Positions 1 through 12,800 of a stretch of 64,000 bases of DNA are shown here, piece by piece; positions within the stretch are counted from its first letter, which is position 1; the number at the start of each line of letters is the position of its first letter. This stretch comes from Sipunculus nudus (taxonomy: Eukaryota > Annelida > Sipuncula > Golfingiida > Sipunculidae): contig CM049313.1 in NCBI GenBank assembly GCA_026874595.1, positions 56,129,159 to 56,193,158 on the forward strand. Reading direction: 5' to 3'. A model generated the notes under the pieces. The model was given only the letters and a program-made list of their open reading frames with translations, had not been told where the DNA came from and made no database searches. Position numbers and translations under genes: made by a program.

Positions 1-87
1 TGAGCATGACCTTTTTGTTGCATCAGCAGTATTAACAATAATTCATCAATGAATATACCTCGCTAAAACCCTTATCAGAGACCCATT

Positions 88-1789
88 TGTGTATTAGCTA
101 TTAGATCACTCATTAATAAAGTAAATATCAATAAGTGAAGCCCCCTTTTATGTGAATCATTTGTGTATAAGCTATTAGATCACTCATTAATAAAGCAAAT
201 ATCAATAAGTAAAGGCCCCTTTTATGTGAATCATTTGTGAATTAGCTATTACATCACTCATTAATAAAGTAAATATCAATAAGTAAAGCCTTCTTTTATG
301 TCAACCATTTGTGAATTAGCTATTAGATCACTCATTAATAAAGTAAATATCAATAGGTTAAGCCCCCTTTTATGTGAATCATTTGTGTATAAGCTAATTG
401 ATCACTCATTCATAAAGTAAATATCAATAAGTAAAGCCCCCTTTTATGTGAATCATTTGTGAATTAGCTATTAGATCACTCATTAATAAAGTAAATATTA
501 ATAAGTAAAGCCCCCTTTTATGTGAATCATTTGTGAAATAGCTATTAGATCACTCATTAATATAGTAAATATCAATAAATAAAGCCCCTTTTATGTGAAT
601 CATTTGTGTATAAACTATTAGATCACTCATTAATAAAGTAAATATCAATATGTGAAGCCCCCTTTTATGTGAATCATTTGTGTATAAGTTATAAGATGAC
701 TCATTAATAAAGTAAATATCAATAAGTAAAGCCCCCTTTTATGTGAATCATTTGTGAATTAGCTATTAGATCACTCATTAATAAAGTAAATATCAATAAG
801 TAAAGCCCCCTTTTAAGTGAATCATTTGTGAAATAGCTATTAGATCACTCATTAATATGGTAAATATCAATAAATAAAGCCTCTTTTATGTGAATCATTT
901 GTGTATAAGCTATTAGATCACTCATTAATAAAGTAAATATCAATATGTGAAGCCCCCTTTTATGTGAATCATTTGTGTATAAGTTATTAATCACTCATTA
1001 ATAAAGTAAATATCAATAAGTAAAGCTCCCTTTTATGTGAATCATTTGTGAATTAGCTATTAGATCACTCATTAATAAAGTAAATATCAATAAGTAAAGC
1101 CCCCTTTTAAGTGAATCATTTGTGAAATAGCTATTAGATCACTCATTAATATAGTAAATATCAATAAATAAAGCCTCTTTTATGTGAATCATTTGTGTAT
1201 AAGCTATTAGATCACTCATTAATAAAGTAAATATCAATATGTGAAGCCCCCTTTTATGTGAATCATTTGTGTATAAGTTATTAGATCACTCATTAATAAA
1301 GTAAATATCAATAAGTAAAGCCCCCTTTTATGTGAATCATTTGTGTATAAGCTATTAGATCACACATTAATAAAGTAAATATCAATAAGTAAAGCCCCCT
1401 TTTATGGGAATCATTTGTGTATAAGCTATTAGATCACTCATTAATAAAGTATATATCAATAAGTAAAGCCCCCTTTTATGTGAATCATTTGTGTATTAGC
1501 TATTAAATCACTCATTCATAAAGTAAATATCAATAAGTAAAGCCCCCTTTTTTGTGAATCATTTGTGTATTAGCTATTAGATCACTCATTAATAAAGTAA
1601 ATATCACTAAGTAAAGCCCCCTTTTATGTGAATCATTTGTGTATAAGCTATTAGATCACTCATTAATAAAGTAAATATCAATAAGTAAAGCCCCATTTTA
1701 TGTGAATCATTTGTGTATTAGCTATTAGATCACCCAATAATAAAGTAAATATCAATAAGTAAAGCCTCCTTTTATGTCAATCATTTGAT
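88..1789. repeat. 74-bp satellite array, about 23 copies, with a four-unit higher-order repeat
   Basis: Head-to-tail array of a 74-bp AT-rich unit; each unit carries a C-run followed by TTTTATGTGAATCATTTGTG and a CTCATTAATAAAGTAAATA block. Neighbouring units are highly similar. Units differ after TTTGTG (TATAAGCT, AATTAGCT or AAATAGCT). The AAATAGCT type recurs at 533, 828 and 1122, that is every 294-295 bases, and each time is followed by the same AATAAATAAAG and then CAATATGTGAAG variants. So part of the array is amplified as four-unit blocks. There is no coding potential. The array starts abruptly near 88 and ends at a partial unit near 1789. Function unknown. Confidence 0.95.
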
Positions 1790-2036
1790 GTCTCCTGCTT
1801 TTGTGTGGCAAACACAGAGATACCTTCAAATGCCCACAGTTTTCCTTTTTGTTGAATGTCGAAGCAGGAAGCCGAATTGTCGTCAGTACTGCACAAGTTG
1901 TATTAAATAAAACGTTGATTAAAAATTAGTTAACATAAATAATATTATTCTTGTCATTCCGATATAGTTTGTGTATTTTAAATAAGCCATGAGTCCTTTT
2001 TTCCTGGCGCACCCTCATTAATATATTGTTTATATT
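1790..2036. other. Spacer between two tandem arrays
   Basis: Short AT-rich spacer separating the 74-bp and 33-bp arrays. No gene or repeat was recognised. Confidence 0.6.
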
Positions 2037-2581
2037 ATCCACCCACCTGCATCAATATTTGTTTATACTATATGCCCACCTGCATCAATATTTGTCTATA
2101 CTATCTGCCCACCTGCATTAATATTTGTTTATACTTTCTGCCCACTTGCATCAATATTTGTCTATACTATATGCCCACCTACATCTATACTGGTTTATAC
2201 TATCTGCCTACCTACATCAATATTTGTCTATACTATCTGAAACAATATTTGTTTAAAATATCTGCCCACCTGCATCGATATTTGTTTATACTATCTGCCT
2301 ACCTGCATCAATATTTGTTTATACTGTCTGCCCACTTGCATCGTGATTGGTTTATACTATCTGCCCACCTGCATCAATATTTGTTTATACTATCTGCCCA
2401 CCTGCATAAATATTTGTTTTACTCTCAGCAAATCTGCATCAATATTTGTTTGTGCTATCTGCCTACCTGCATCAATATCTTTTGTGCTATCTGCCCACCT
2501 GCATCAATATTTGTTTATACTACCTGCTCACCTGCATCAAGATTTTGACAGAACTATAAGCCCGCCAGCATCGATATTTTG
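2037..2581. repeat. 33-bp minisatellite, about 16 copies
   Basis: Tandem repeat with consensus close to TGCCCACCTGCATCAATATT followed by TGTTTATACTATC, 33 bases long, with point differences between copies and some irregular units. Because 33 is a multiple of three, one forward frame stays open for 158 codons (2072-2548) as a repeating 11-residue pattern (LPTCINICLYY). That open frame is a by-product of the period: the DNA is conserved at every codon position and there is no initiation context or unique sequence. It lies only ~250 bases from the 74-bp satellite but shares no obvious sequence with it. Confidence 0.93.
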
Positions 2582-3629
2582 CCTAGAACTATTAATAGAA
2601 TCTTTATAACATCGGCCCACGGGGTCAGTTACTGTTTTCCAAATAGCCAAGTTCACATTTAGAGGAAAGATATGTAGTCATGGTGTGGCGTTTCTTCACA
2701 TTCAACAAAGAAACCGTTTTGGAATATCTTGCGTTTGCGTTTTTCATTGTTTATAACTAGGTACAAAACCCGCATGAGAATGTATCTGATCTGTAAACTG
2801 GAGGTTATGTGTAGACAAACATTTTTGTTAGTTTAGCATCGAATTAAATCGAGTCATTCCCATAAAGCTGGTTATATATAATTAAGGTCCCGCTTGAAAA
2901 GTCCTTCCGTCACAACTTCCGTCATAGGGATTATTGTTGGCGCCAGCCCTATGGAATTACGCACCCACGGGAAATCTAGCATGGCGGCATGAAGACATTT
3001 TCTTTCTAACGTAGCATTTCAAAGAGAATATATTCGACCTTTCTCAAATTCATAACGTGGACTGGTGCCTACAAGGGCTCGAGCCCTATCGAATTACAGA
3101 CCTGCCTAACATCCAATGTGGTTAATTAAACTTGGGCTAAATGTATGAATGATAACTATAAAGTCTTGACAAGATTTAAGTAAACAGTGTAATATTTATT
3201 CATTTGCCTTATAATTTGTTCCACAATGTAAACTTTAATGAAGGAATTGACTAGAATGAAACATAAAACGAACCTGGCACACTCTTTCAGATGATATCTT
3301 AGAACATCTTTTGTAACATGAATGTCAATGCTTTAACTGAGAGCCAAGGTCATTGATAAAATGTGCTGATTGGGTTTAAACGTTATAAAAAAATCTTTAA
3401 AAAATACCAGAGTTATATTGACCATAAATGAAAGGTGCCATTTCACCTGACAAAAAGACATAGAGATATTAAAAACTACGAAATGTTGTCATCTCAGATT
3501 ACTTAAGACTGTCATTCATTTAAGTGCCATACTTTAATGTTTAAGTTCGCGTGACACTTGTGGTGGATTTAAATAAAGTGTATGTAAATGTCCTATATGA
3601 TATGAAATGTTATCTTTTCCTTCTGAGTA
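2582..3629. other. Intergenic sequence, no gene seen
   Basis: Mostly unique-looking AT-rich DNA. A short motif close to AGCCCTATGGAATTAC at about 2945 recurs in altered form at about 3080, hinting at an old local duplication. No exon, RNA gene or element end was found. Confidence 0.5.
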
Positions 3630-3770
3630 CAGTAAAACCTCGTAATTACGACCACCAATGGGAATTCGATAAAGTGGTCGTCCAAGTGAGGCTTATATGA
3701 AGAAACGGGACCGTGAACAAGTGTTCGTTATTTTGCAAAACCGAATGGCCCTTAGGCGAGGATTTACTGT
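3630..3770. mobile_element. TA-flanked MITE (141 bp) with CAGT... terminal inverted repeats
   Basis: The left end reads CAGTAAAACCTCG and the right end CGAGGATTTACTG, imperfect inverted repeats of about 13 bases. Each is flanked by TA, the target duplicated by Tc1/mariner/pogo transposases. Inside are repeated ACGACCAC-type motifs that also occur in the related element at 14736-14916. Too short to encode a transposase, so this is a non-autonomous copy. CAGT-starting termini with a CCTCG subterminal block resemble pogo/Tigger-type elements; that family assignment is an inference. Confidence 0.75.
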
Positions 3771-5426
3771 ATATATACACCAGTTTCGCTGTCATAAATA
3801 ATTCCGAAGGTGCAGCTGCGCCTTGAGTGAATTTAAAGGCTTATGCTGCGCATGATAAAAGCACATGTTCTGTTACCGCCCCGTTTGCAATTGCCATTAA
3901 TTACAATATTTAAAATGACTGTTGTTCCCCGTCGACTTGGTAAGACGAGTTGGGCCTATGATGGCGCTGAAAACCAGTCAACAAAGAAGGAATTTACTCA
4001 ATTTCAATTTGTTCTCTCGACTGTGGTCCCCGACATTGATCCTTCATCCCCTACTCCTGGAACAAGTTTTTAAGACACCAATGTAATTAGTCGTCAGCTC
4101 CCTCAATAATGCAGTCTGACATTTTTATTACGACTTTCGGCTGTTATATTCTATTAACCGGGTTCATCACGCTTTCAGAAGAAAAGTATCTGGGTGATCA
4201 GGAAATTATTCTACACTTGTAAGGATTGCATCCAGCAATGAAATTAGGAACCAGATAATTTGTTAGTCAAATATTTTTATTAATCAACACAAAGCTTTAA
4301 TTAAGCTTGGGGTAGTTGTATCTTAGATGTATCTCACAGAAAGCAGCTAAGTCACTGTAATTGACTCGTTGTGTACGGTGTAAAAATCTGATCGATGGGC
4401 AGCTTAGAACACTGTCAGAGACAAAAATCTATCAAATCTGTCAGGTCCTCTACCGCCGGGGATAGTCTAGAGAGAAGTAATGACAAAAGTAGAATTCGAT
4501 TTTCAGCATTAATCATGTTGTTATTGGTAACACAAAGAAGCGGTACCATTTCGGTTTTAAAAGTTGCGTTCAATCAATAAACTGTCACATTTATTATCTT
4601 AATAAAACTGTCGCTTAAGGTTGTCCTGTCGTCCTTGGGATTGACAAGCTTTGGTTTAACGAGGTTGCGTCTGGGTCCGTTTACAACCTTATATGGCCCA
4701 TCAGTTTGTTATGTAAAAGCTGCAATATCGTCCTTGGGCCCTGACAAGTTCTGCCATAATGAAGTTCGGACTAATGAGTCGTTGGTTCTTGCCGTTTTAT
4801 TTGGATGTCCATTAGCGACTGAAGTATGAGAGGGTATGTGGTAGTTGAACCTTCAGCTCATCGTACTGTCAAGCAATATGTCAAGCCAATGTTAATTCAA
4901 CTGATATATACAAATTATCTGCCCTCCGAAATAGTGTGCTGTGCTTGACTTGGTTTTCACATTTTGAAAGCATTTTGGATCATACACAACAAATTGATCG
5001 ACTCTTACCTGTTCATGCTCTGGTAAAAAAATATACCTCTGTCAGAAGGTATTATATTTTGTCTTGGTTGGTTGGTTAGTCTGTTCGCAGCTTTACTCAT
5101 TGTGTTATGGACGGACTATTTTGTATAACGCTTGGGCAACATCGAAGTAACGAGGTAGTCAGAGGAGGTAATCTTGATAACAATATAATGTTTTTTCCCT
5201 TAAAATATTTCAATGAGGCCAGGTAGAGTGTTTGCTTATCTCCCCGATGGCTTGACCATTTTCAACCACCGGCGTTATTTGCCACAGTTGATCGGCTGAC
5301 AGAACTGATCTAAAATGCAAGCGAGCGAGTTCTGAACAGTCTGGATTCATTTTCCAGGCGCAGGAAGGAATAGGTGCTTCACAGAATAAGTATTATTTTG
5401 TAAGCATGCGCATGAATGTAAGCAGG
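3771..5426. other. Intergenic sequence with a weak local duplication
   Basis: No convincing exon. Between about 4625 and 4830 two adjacent ~100-base segments both begin TCGTCCTTGGG and continue with diverged GACAAG...GAGGTT/GAAGTT sequence, consistent with an old tandem duplication. Short open frames here lack codon or domain support. Confidence 0.4.
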
Positions 5427-5530
5427 TGTTTCCTTGAAATGTAACAAATTTGGATTTTGAAGTTTCAAGTAGTCCCATCCTCACAATGCCCAACTGGAAG
5501 AGATTCTTTTTTTTAAATAAATGACCTCTG
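5427..5530 (+). repeat. Dispersed repeat, copy 1 (second copy at 20160-20272)
   Basis: About 105 bases align with 20160-20272: both contain CTTCCTTGAA-type sequence, TTTGAAGTTT/TTGGAAGTTT, CACAATGCCC/CACAATCCTT, AACTGGAAGAG and AAATGACCTC/AAAGACCTC in the same order. Two copies about 15 kb apart indicate a dispersed repeat family; its class is unknown. Confidence 0.6.
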
Positions 5531-6419
5531 ATGGAAGGCACGTGAGACCAGTGGGTGATAATAATAGCATTTGTCCCTATTTAATGGAACGTCCTAGAAT
5601 TTCGGTACGTCCTGTTTTTCAAAAACATGCTGACTTTTTAACATGTCCTGAAGTTGACGTCCTGAAAAATTCCCTGCTTATTTTTTGCCCTGATGTAGCA
5701 CACATCAAAGTTAGATTAGGATACTGTCAAATTCTCCGATTGTTTCCTGTTTTCGAATAAGGCTTTATACTGGCTGAAGTTTAAGATGAAGTACAATATG
5801 TTTTTATTGATATATGGGTATTCATATTCATATTAATTTTGCAACAAACCTACAATGATATCAGAGCTAATTGGAACAGAGGCCTTTATCACACTAAAAC
5901 GAAATCCTGTCATGCTGTATGTATCATGAGGACAAAACAGGTATTGGAACTAAATTGTTTTCCCTGAGGCTGTACACCATTTTTTTTGTAATTTAAACAC
6001 CCTATTTCGTTAGACCGGATTATATGAAAATGTGTGTTGTATCGTAGCTGCATGATATCGACCTGAACAGGTGCCTAATATTGTAACTAGTTTCGCCAGG
6101 TTAGTGCACCGTGATTACCAGCTTCAGGTGCGGTTATTGAGCAGTGGTCCTGCTTTCTTCTCCGGCTCTCTGGATTAAGTTTTTCAAACAATGTAACTGT
6201 TAATGAAGTCTCGACTATGTTCTGAATAAAGGGCATTTCGTCCGGTATGTACATTAGAATTGCTGTGGCCTTTATGTAAAGGCAAATTAATGAAGAGCTG
6301 GAAGGACCTCATAGTTATCAACATTTCGGAGGAACTCATAAGGGAATCCTAGTGAAGAATATCTTTTTCTGTGGACTTCTCTGAGGTTACATCACTAAAT
6401 ACAAATAGCATAGTACTCG
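5531..6419. other. Intergenic sequence, nothing recognised
   Basis: AT-rich DNA without a convincing open frame, repeat or element terminus. Confidence 0.4.
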
Positions 6420-6560
6420 CCATGGCAACTTACGTGCTGTGCTAGCCAACTAGGTAACATGACCGCCTCACTATGACATCAAAGCAGGTTACATGACCGC
6501 CTGACCTTGGCAACCACCGAGGTGCAATGACCACCTTAATATGACAACCATCCGTAAGAC
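6420..6560. repeat. Degenerate short tandem repeat, about 3 copies
   Basis: Three diverged copies of a ~45-base unit with the theme CAACTAGGTAACATGACCGCCT followed by a TATGACA segment. Spacing and sequence are irregular, so this is an old minisatellite. Confidence 0.5.
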
Positions 6561-8704
6561 GAACAAACGGGTATCCCTAACCTGTTTGTTCTAGAGCCTG
6601 CTGGAAGTGAAAATTCATGCGAAACGCTGAAAAAGATACGAGTACTTGAAAAATCAATAACGGAGTAGAAACGCAGAGGTTACCGGGAGTTACCGTTGTT
6701 TTTTACTCTCATTTGGTATTTGACAGCGGTGTTGCTGGCCGCGGAGGTTTTATTGACTAACCCCACGCCAGCCAGCTATGCGGAGAGTTTGCATAAAAAA
6801 AGGTAGTAGTCGGCGGAGGAGGGTTAATAGTGAATAATGGATACTTCCGGAATAAGAAGTACCGGACTTACCAGAAAAGTGCGTTTACATTAACTCATTT
6901 AGTAGGCGCAACAATAAAACACTTCCCAAGTATTCTCTATCTTTTACAATTATTCTGTCAGTGTACTTTTTCCCCAGCGATTCAATAAAGGTTCCACTGC
7001 GACAAATAGTAATATACTGCAATATATTATTTATTTAATGTTGGGTAAACTTATTGAGCTTTTGTGTAAAAAAAACTCCGCCTTTAAAACTTTTTCTAGA
7101 AATGAGCTTGTATATTCTCCATGGGAACACATCTTTTGTAGACTTTCGCAAACACAAATGCTATCTATTGATTCTGAAGTTCTAAAGATTGCACCCTCAG
7201 ATAATACATTTTAGTTTAATCCGTTCCTATGCTCGCTTATTTTGCTCCTAGATTTGGACAATTTGATTGAATTCTTCAGGCTTATTCTCTTAAGAGTAAA
7301 GGCTTGAACCTGGACTAATTTTCTTTATATTTCTTTATTACATCGCGGTTAATCCATTACAACTTGATTTGTTGTGTTCTTATATACTTTATTTCGCAGT
7401 TTTTTCTTTTTCGAACATACTTCAACTGCATGTTATGATACTGAAGTTCCTGAAATACTTGTTTTAACGATTATGTTCATGTGATTAAATATTTAAATAG
7501 TTCATATATCGGGTGTAAATATATTTTGAGATAGCCCGGTAGAACGTCTATTCGATCAAGATGAAGGTATCCGTACGATAAAAAATATGTTATTGTTAAG
7601 TCTTCTGGATTTCAAATTTTATATGCATGGATAATCAGAACATCATAACCAATATACATCCTGATTTCAAATGAAATGCTAACAATCGTTCTAATAAAGA
7701 TATTAAGCCGCCGCTACAAACATTCTCTGTAATATGTAGATGATCTAAGAAATGTCGGTAACTCTGAAAAGTGAAACATCATAATTTCGAGACGGCTCTA
7801 CTGAAGCGCTGTCAATAAGAAAGAATGCCAACTTGTGAACTCTTACAAATAAAAAGCCCCTCCCGGACCAACCCGACCAAAGTTTGGCGGACATGTACAT
7901 TAAAAGAAAAAAATATGATTATTTCTCTATATGACTATAGTTGGCTAAAAATGATATATCACAAAAGAAAAGTATAACATAATTCAGATTACCACTATAC
8001 TTGAAACTGTATTTTACATAAGATAAGTAATGTTTCATTAGTCGAAGTGACTAATGCCATCAGCAGGAAATGAGAGACTCAACATCGGCTATAGTTGCCA
8101 TTTTGATTCTTGTTTCATGCATGGCAGGTCAGCTTAACTTCTCATCAGTATCAATCCACTGGACAGTTTCCAGTTTGATAACCATTATGGTCTATTAATT
8201 CTCTCACGGGAAGCCCTAGGAACCTAATAGGTACTCCATAAATACATGAAATGGAGAGCGCGGCTCGGTATGTTCTTGTAATGAAGCGTAAACAGAGTGA
8301 CATCAACTCGTGCAGGGTATCCAGGTGCGAGAACTTACCATAAACTACTCATATCCTACCTTTTAATGGTGTTTCATTTACTGCGGATCAAAGCTCTTCT
8401 CGTCGCTTTGCATATTAATTAGTCTCTATAGGGCGGTTCGTCGCTATTACATTGCGGAAACAACTATTCTCCCGGAAATGTAATGATGAATTGTTTATTA
8501 TTTAACTATCGACGATACCATTTGCTTGAAAGTGAAAAGATGGTTCCTTCATTATTAATAAATATGCTGCAATATTTTCTGTGTTGTTTCCAGTAAACCC
8601 CGAAAACCAGCACCCTCCTGACAAGATCGTCGAGTCAGACGTTCAATTACATGTTCGATTGAGGCTGAATATCTTTGTCTTCATGATGGGGCTGTTGTGT
8701 AACT
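6561..8704. other. Intergenic sequence, nothing recognised
   Basis: About 2.1 kb of AT-rich DNA with no convincing open reading frame, repeat array or terminal inverted repeat. Confidence 0.4.
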
Positions 8705-8970
8705 AGAATGGTCGTCTTGGGGTTTTTACGGAATGGCCGTCAAAAAGGGTTATCATGTTACCGGGATAGTCGTCATAACGGGTTGATCTTTTTTATGGAT
8801 TGGCTTTCAAAGCGTAGTGGCCGTTTTACCGGGATGGTCTTCATGGCGGAATGGATGTATGATCTGGATTAGATGTTCGTCATAAAGAATTATCGGGATG
8901 ATCATCATGGCAAAGTTTTCATTTTACCATGATGGTTGTCGTTGCGGTGTTGGCCGTGTTACCAATATGA
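8705..8970. repeat. Degenerate tandem repeat rich in GGGATGGTCGTCAT
   Basis: Several diverged copies of a motif close to TTACCGGGATGGTCGTCAT, alternating with GGCCGTTTTACC-like blocks at irregular spacing. Looks like a decayed minisatellite. No gene. Confidence 0.55.
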
Positions 8971-8975
8971 TTTAT

Positions 8976-9858
8976 TGTACCAATTATATGGAAACCACAT
9001 GTAAAGTTTACGCTCGGTGCTTTAGTAGTACATTATAGTATAGTAAAGTATAGTGGTTATTTCAAATCAATCAAATCAAATGAAGCAATTTAATATTTTA
9101 AAAAAGGTTTCTGTATGTTGTATATTTTCCTATGAGACAGAAAAGTTTACTTGCAAGGCGATGGATATCTTCGTGCATACACGCGCACCGTTGGCCTTCA
9201 AGAGTCCTCCATCCCTACTCTCTAACCCACCCCCTCGAAAGGAAGGGCGACATTCGGGTTTTGCATTCGGATTCCTGTGAACGTCTGTTGAAACCTAATG
9301 AAACTTTTCATCGTTTTCTTTGACGGTTTCGAACATTTTAAAATACTTTGCGAAAGATTATAAGATATTGCATTTATTAAAAACAAATATTGATTCAGAT
9401 AAGAATGTTTTCCTATACTGATGTTGAAATATTTTGTTTGAAAAACAAATAAAATCATCGATTATACATTTGACGTAATGTCCATGTGTGTTCTGTGCTG
9501 TTTAAGTCGTCAGAAATGTATATGGAGAAAACGAAAACTAATATTGATCGTTCGTTCCTGCTTCATCATGTTGTGTGCCGTATTTCTTTGATAAGAGGCC
9601 CGGGCGTTTATTTTTTTCCAACCCTGCTTTGACCCGGCGTCTAAACAAGGCCGGCTTCTATTTAAGGCCGGCGTTTATTAAAAAATTCATTATGGGTCTC
9701 CTCAGACAAACTAAAAAATAGAACACGCCGAAGAAATAAACCCGCCGGTCACTACTTAAGGACACAATTGAAAACATTGCCGATACACGAATTATGTTTA
9801 TGACATTTCCTTAGATGCGATAGGGATATGGGACACGCGCAATCTCCACAATCACGTT
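8976..9858. other. Intergenic sequence with a GGCCGGCGTTTATT-type motif cluster
   Basis: Mostly featureless. Between 9596 and 9690 the motif GGC(C)GG(G)CGTTTATT appears about four times in varied form (GGCCCGGGCGTTTATT, GACCCGGCGTCTAAA, AAGGCCGGCTTCTATTTAAGG), suggesting a fragment of a GC-rich dispersed repeat. Confidence 0.4.
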
Positions 9859-12800
9859 TAGGTCATGGGCTGGTGGTGGTCATAGTACACCCCCTTGTGA
9901 TTTAATTTAATGGGTTTTTTCATGAAGCCCTAGGCCTAACAAGTCAGAAAATTGATGTTGTCAGCAAAAAAACTTGGATGGAAGATAACCCCCATGCACT
10001 TTTAACCACCCCTACTCTTACAGCTTGAGGCAGATAATAAGGGGTATGGTAAATTCGAGAAGCCCTTAACCACTAAAAATGTTTGCCTTGTCAAGATCGA
10101 AAAGTTCATGCAAATGATATGCAAATTTATAATGTGAAAAGGTCACAGAGGTCAAAAGGTCACAAACTTTAACCTTTCCCTATAATTTCTCGCATTATCA
10201 GGGTTTATTTATCGCCAAGACCATATAAAGGTTTTTTCATTGAAAACTAATTAAAATGAAGGTTTACATGTGCTTTTTAATACCTAGAGTCAAAACTTTG
10301 AAAAGAAGAAGTGATTACCCCCAGATATTTCTGCACTTTTACATACTTTTAGTATTGCAGAATGTGTCGAATAAGAGTTAGGCAAAGTCCAACAAGTGGT
10401 ACTTTGAAATCTTTAATTGAATCTTTGCAAATTACCACAGAAGATGTTATTTGAGTTCTCCTATAATATAAAACATCAAATTATGTGAATATTTTCATTG
10501 AAGAGTTTATTAAAGTCAAAAGTAAACAAAGGTTGACCTAAGCAACACCATAGCTGTTTGTTACACATGGTCGTTATGAAGCGTGCCACGAAATTTAAAT
10601 ATTGAAACAAATTAATATTACTTTCTATCTCTCAATTAAGTGAATTAACACATTTCCAGTGAACATTCATCCTTATTTTACCAGGTGTATCTTATTTCAT
10701 GACAGTTATATACGTTCTCAGATACTTGTCACTGGTAACATTGATCCCTGTTAACAGCAAAACCTTATTTTAATTTGACTAGAAACAGCCAATGTATTAT
10801 TCTTTTTGCATAAATACGCTTATATCACATATATCCATTTCAGTCACTAGTATACAATATATTTTATTATAATTCATATAATAATTAATAATTAATTCTC
10901 TAATTAATTACATATAATGAATATCATATATCACCTCGATATATTACTGAGGTCGTCATAGTATAATAATTGTGATAATTGATTATAAATGACAATTTAA
11001 CAAATGAATCGATCTGTATATATTTTATACTTATCCTTTAATGTCCTGCTTCCGTGCATTTTGTCGTTCTTTGGCAGTTTAGTTTATTTTATATATGGAT
11101 TCTAACTGGTACACCTGTTTCTCATTTTGACTCTGATCCAATGATTGTCTCTCCTGCGGTACATTTTACTTTCTGATTGGGTAAATGTCTATCTGTCTGA
11201 CTAAATGCCTGACTGACAGGCAGTTTGTCTAATTAGTATTCCAGCAACTGCATAGTCCATAAAAATACAGAACCACTGCCATTCGGGTTGTCAGTCTGTC
11301 AGATTATCACAGATAGTAAATACAACAGTCAGCTATATCTCTGGGAGGATATTTGCCTGATAGTCAGATTAATGACTGTATAGCTCTAGGGGCGTTCAGT
11401 CTGTTTGATTAATTAGCTAACATTCTGCTAGTCCAGGAGCCTGATTGTCTTTCTACCAATGTATATCTGGTCGACAGGTGGTCAGTTATTTTCTGACTTC
11501 CAGACTGGTAATCCACAGATGGCGTCATCAATCTATCAGGTATGTATCCTCCCAGAAAACTAACTTACTAATCTGGCAAAGTGGCCTTCAGGGAACTCAG
11601 TCAGAAAGCCTGTCAAGTAGACAACAGACCAGATAAATAATAAATATGTCAAACAGGCTGGCTGTTAGAGAGCTGGTCAGTCAGAAAGACGATAGCCGAT
11701 GAACAGCTAGAGTCATAGCCAGGTGGTGGGAATGGTTTGCCCCCAGAGCTAGTCAGAATCAGATAAAACATTGCCTGACAAGTTTTGTGAAGGTCTATCT
11801 GTCTTATCTGACTACCTACTGACTATCTGTGGTAGCCTGACTGGCAACCTCACTGGCAGTGTTTCTGTATTTTTTATGGACTATGCAGTTGCTCGAATAC
11901 AAATTAGACAAACTGCCTGTCCAGTGAGTTAGACAGAGAGACATTTACTCAAACAGAAAGCAAGATGTACTGCAAGAGAGACAGTCATTTGATCAGAGAG
12001 TCAAAATAGGTTTCAGGTGTACTGCTTAGTGTACCGATAGTGAGCCAGTCTGTCAGGGAGTTTTTTCAGTCAAGAAGATGATAGGTAGACAGATAGTCAA
12101 ATATAACAGGCGAACGAATAGACTTACAGACAGTCATAAATAAAAAAGACTGCAGGTGTCCATAAATAAAATAGACCGCAAAAATGCACAGTGGCAGGCC
12201 AATAAAGGATGAATTATAAAAATGATAAAACGATCGCTTCATCAATGAAATTGCAATTTTTAATCAATTTTCACAATTATCATACTATGACGACATCAGT
12301 AATATATCCTGGAGAGAAATAAAATTAATAATATGTAACTATGTCTTCCGTCCCATGTGGGAGACATATAGTGTTTGGGTCTGTCGTTGTCTGTGTCATA
12401 TTTTGTGATCGTGATAACTTTTGAACTAATCAACAATTTTTCATGAAATTATAAATTTTAATTGTTTCTACCAAAATCTTGGAGGAGTTTGAAAACCGGT
12501 AACCTTGATCTCCATCATCAAGTTTAAATAGTCCTAAATAGATTGGTGAACCAAATAACTTTTGAAGTATTGCATATTCCTAAAAATTGAAACACATTGT
12601 TTAAATCAAGTTTTATTTAGCTCGAAAAACTGGTGACCTTGACCTGGATCTTCAAGGTTAAATTGGTCAGAAAACAAAGTATTTGTGAACATTATAACTT
12701 TGGACCCCGCATATATTTTATTGGAATTCGTCTTGTGAAATGTTTCTACCAAAATCTCGGACATGTTCGAAAACTGGGGACCTTCATCATTATGGTCAAA

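Noticed and set aside
88-1789. Possible CRISPR array (regular repeats)
   Set aside because: The 74-base unit is continuous with no unique spacers, and the window is eukaryotic.
2072-2548. 158-codon forward open frame with an 11-residue repeat
   Set aside because: Produced by the 33-base minisatellite; the DNA is equally conserved at all codon positions and there is no unique coding sequence.
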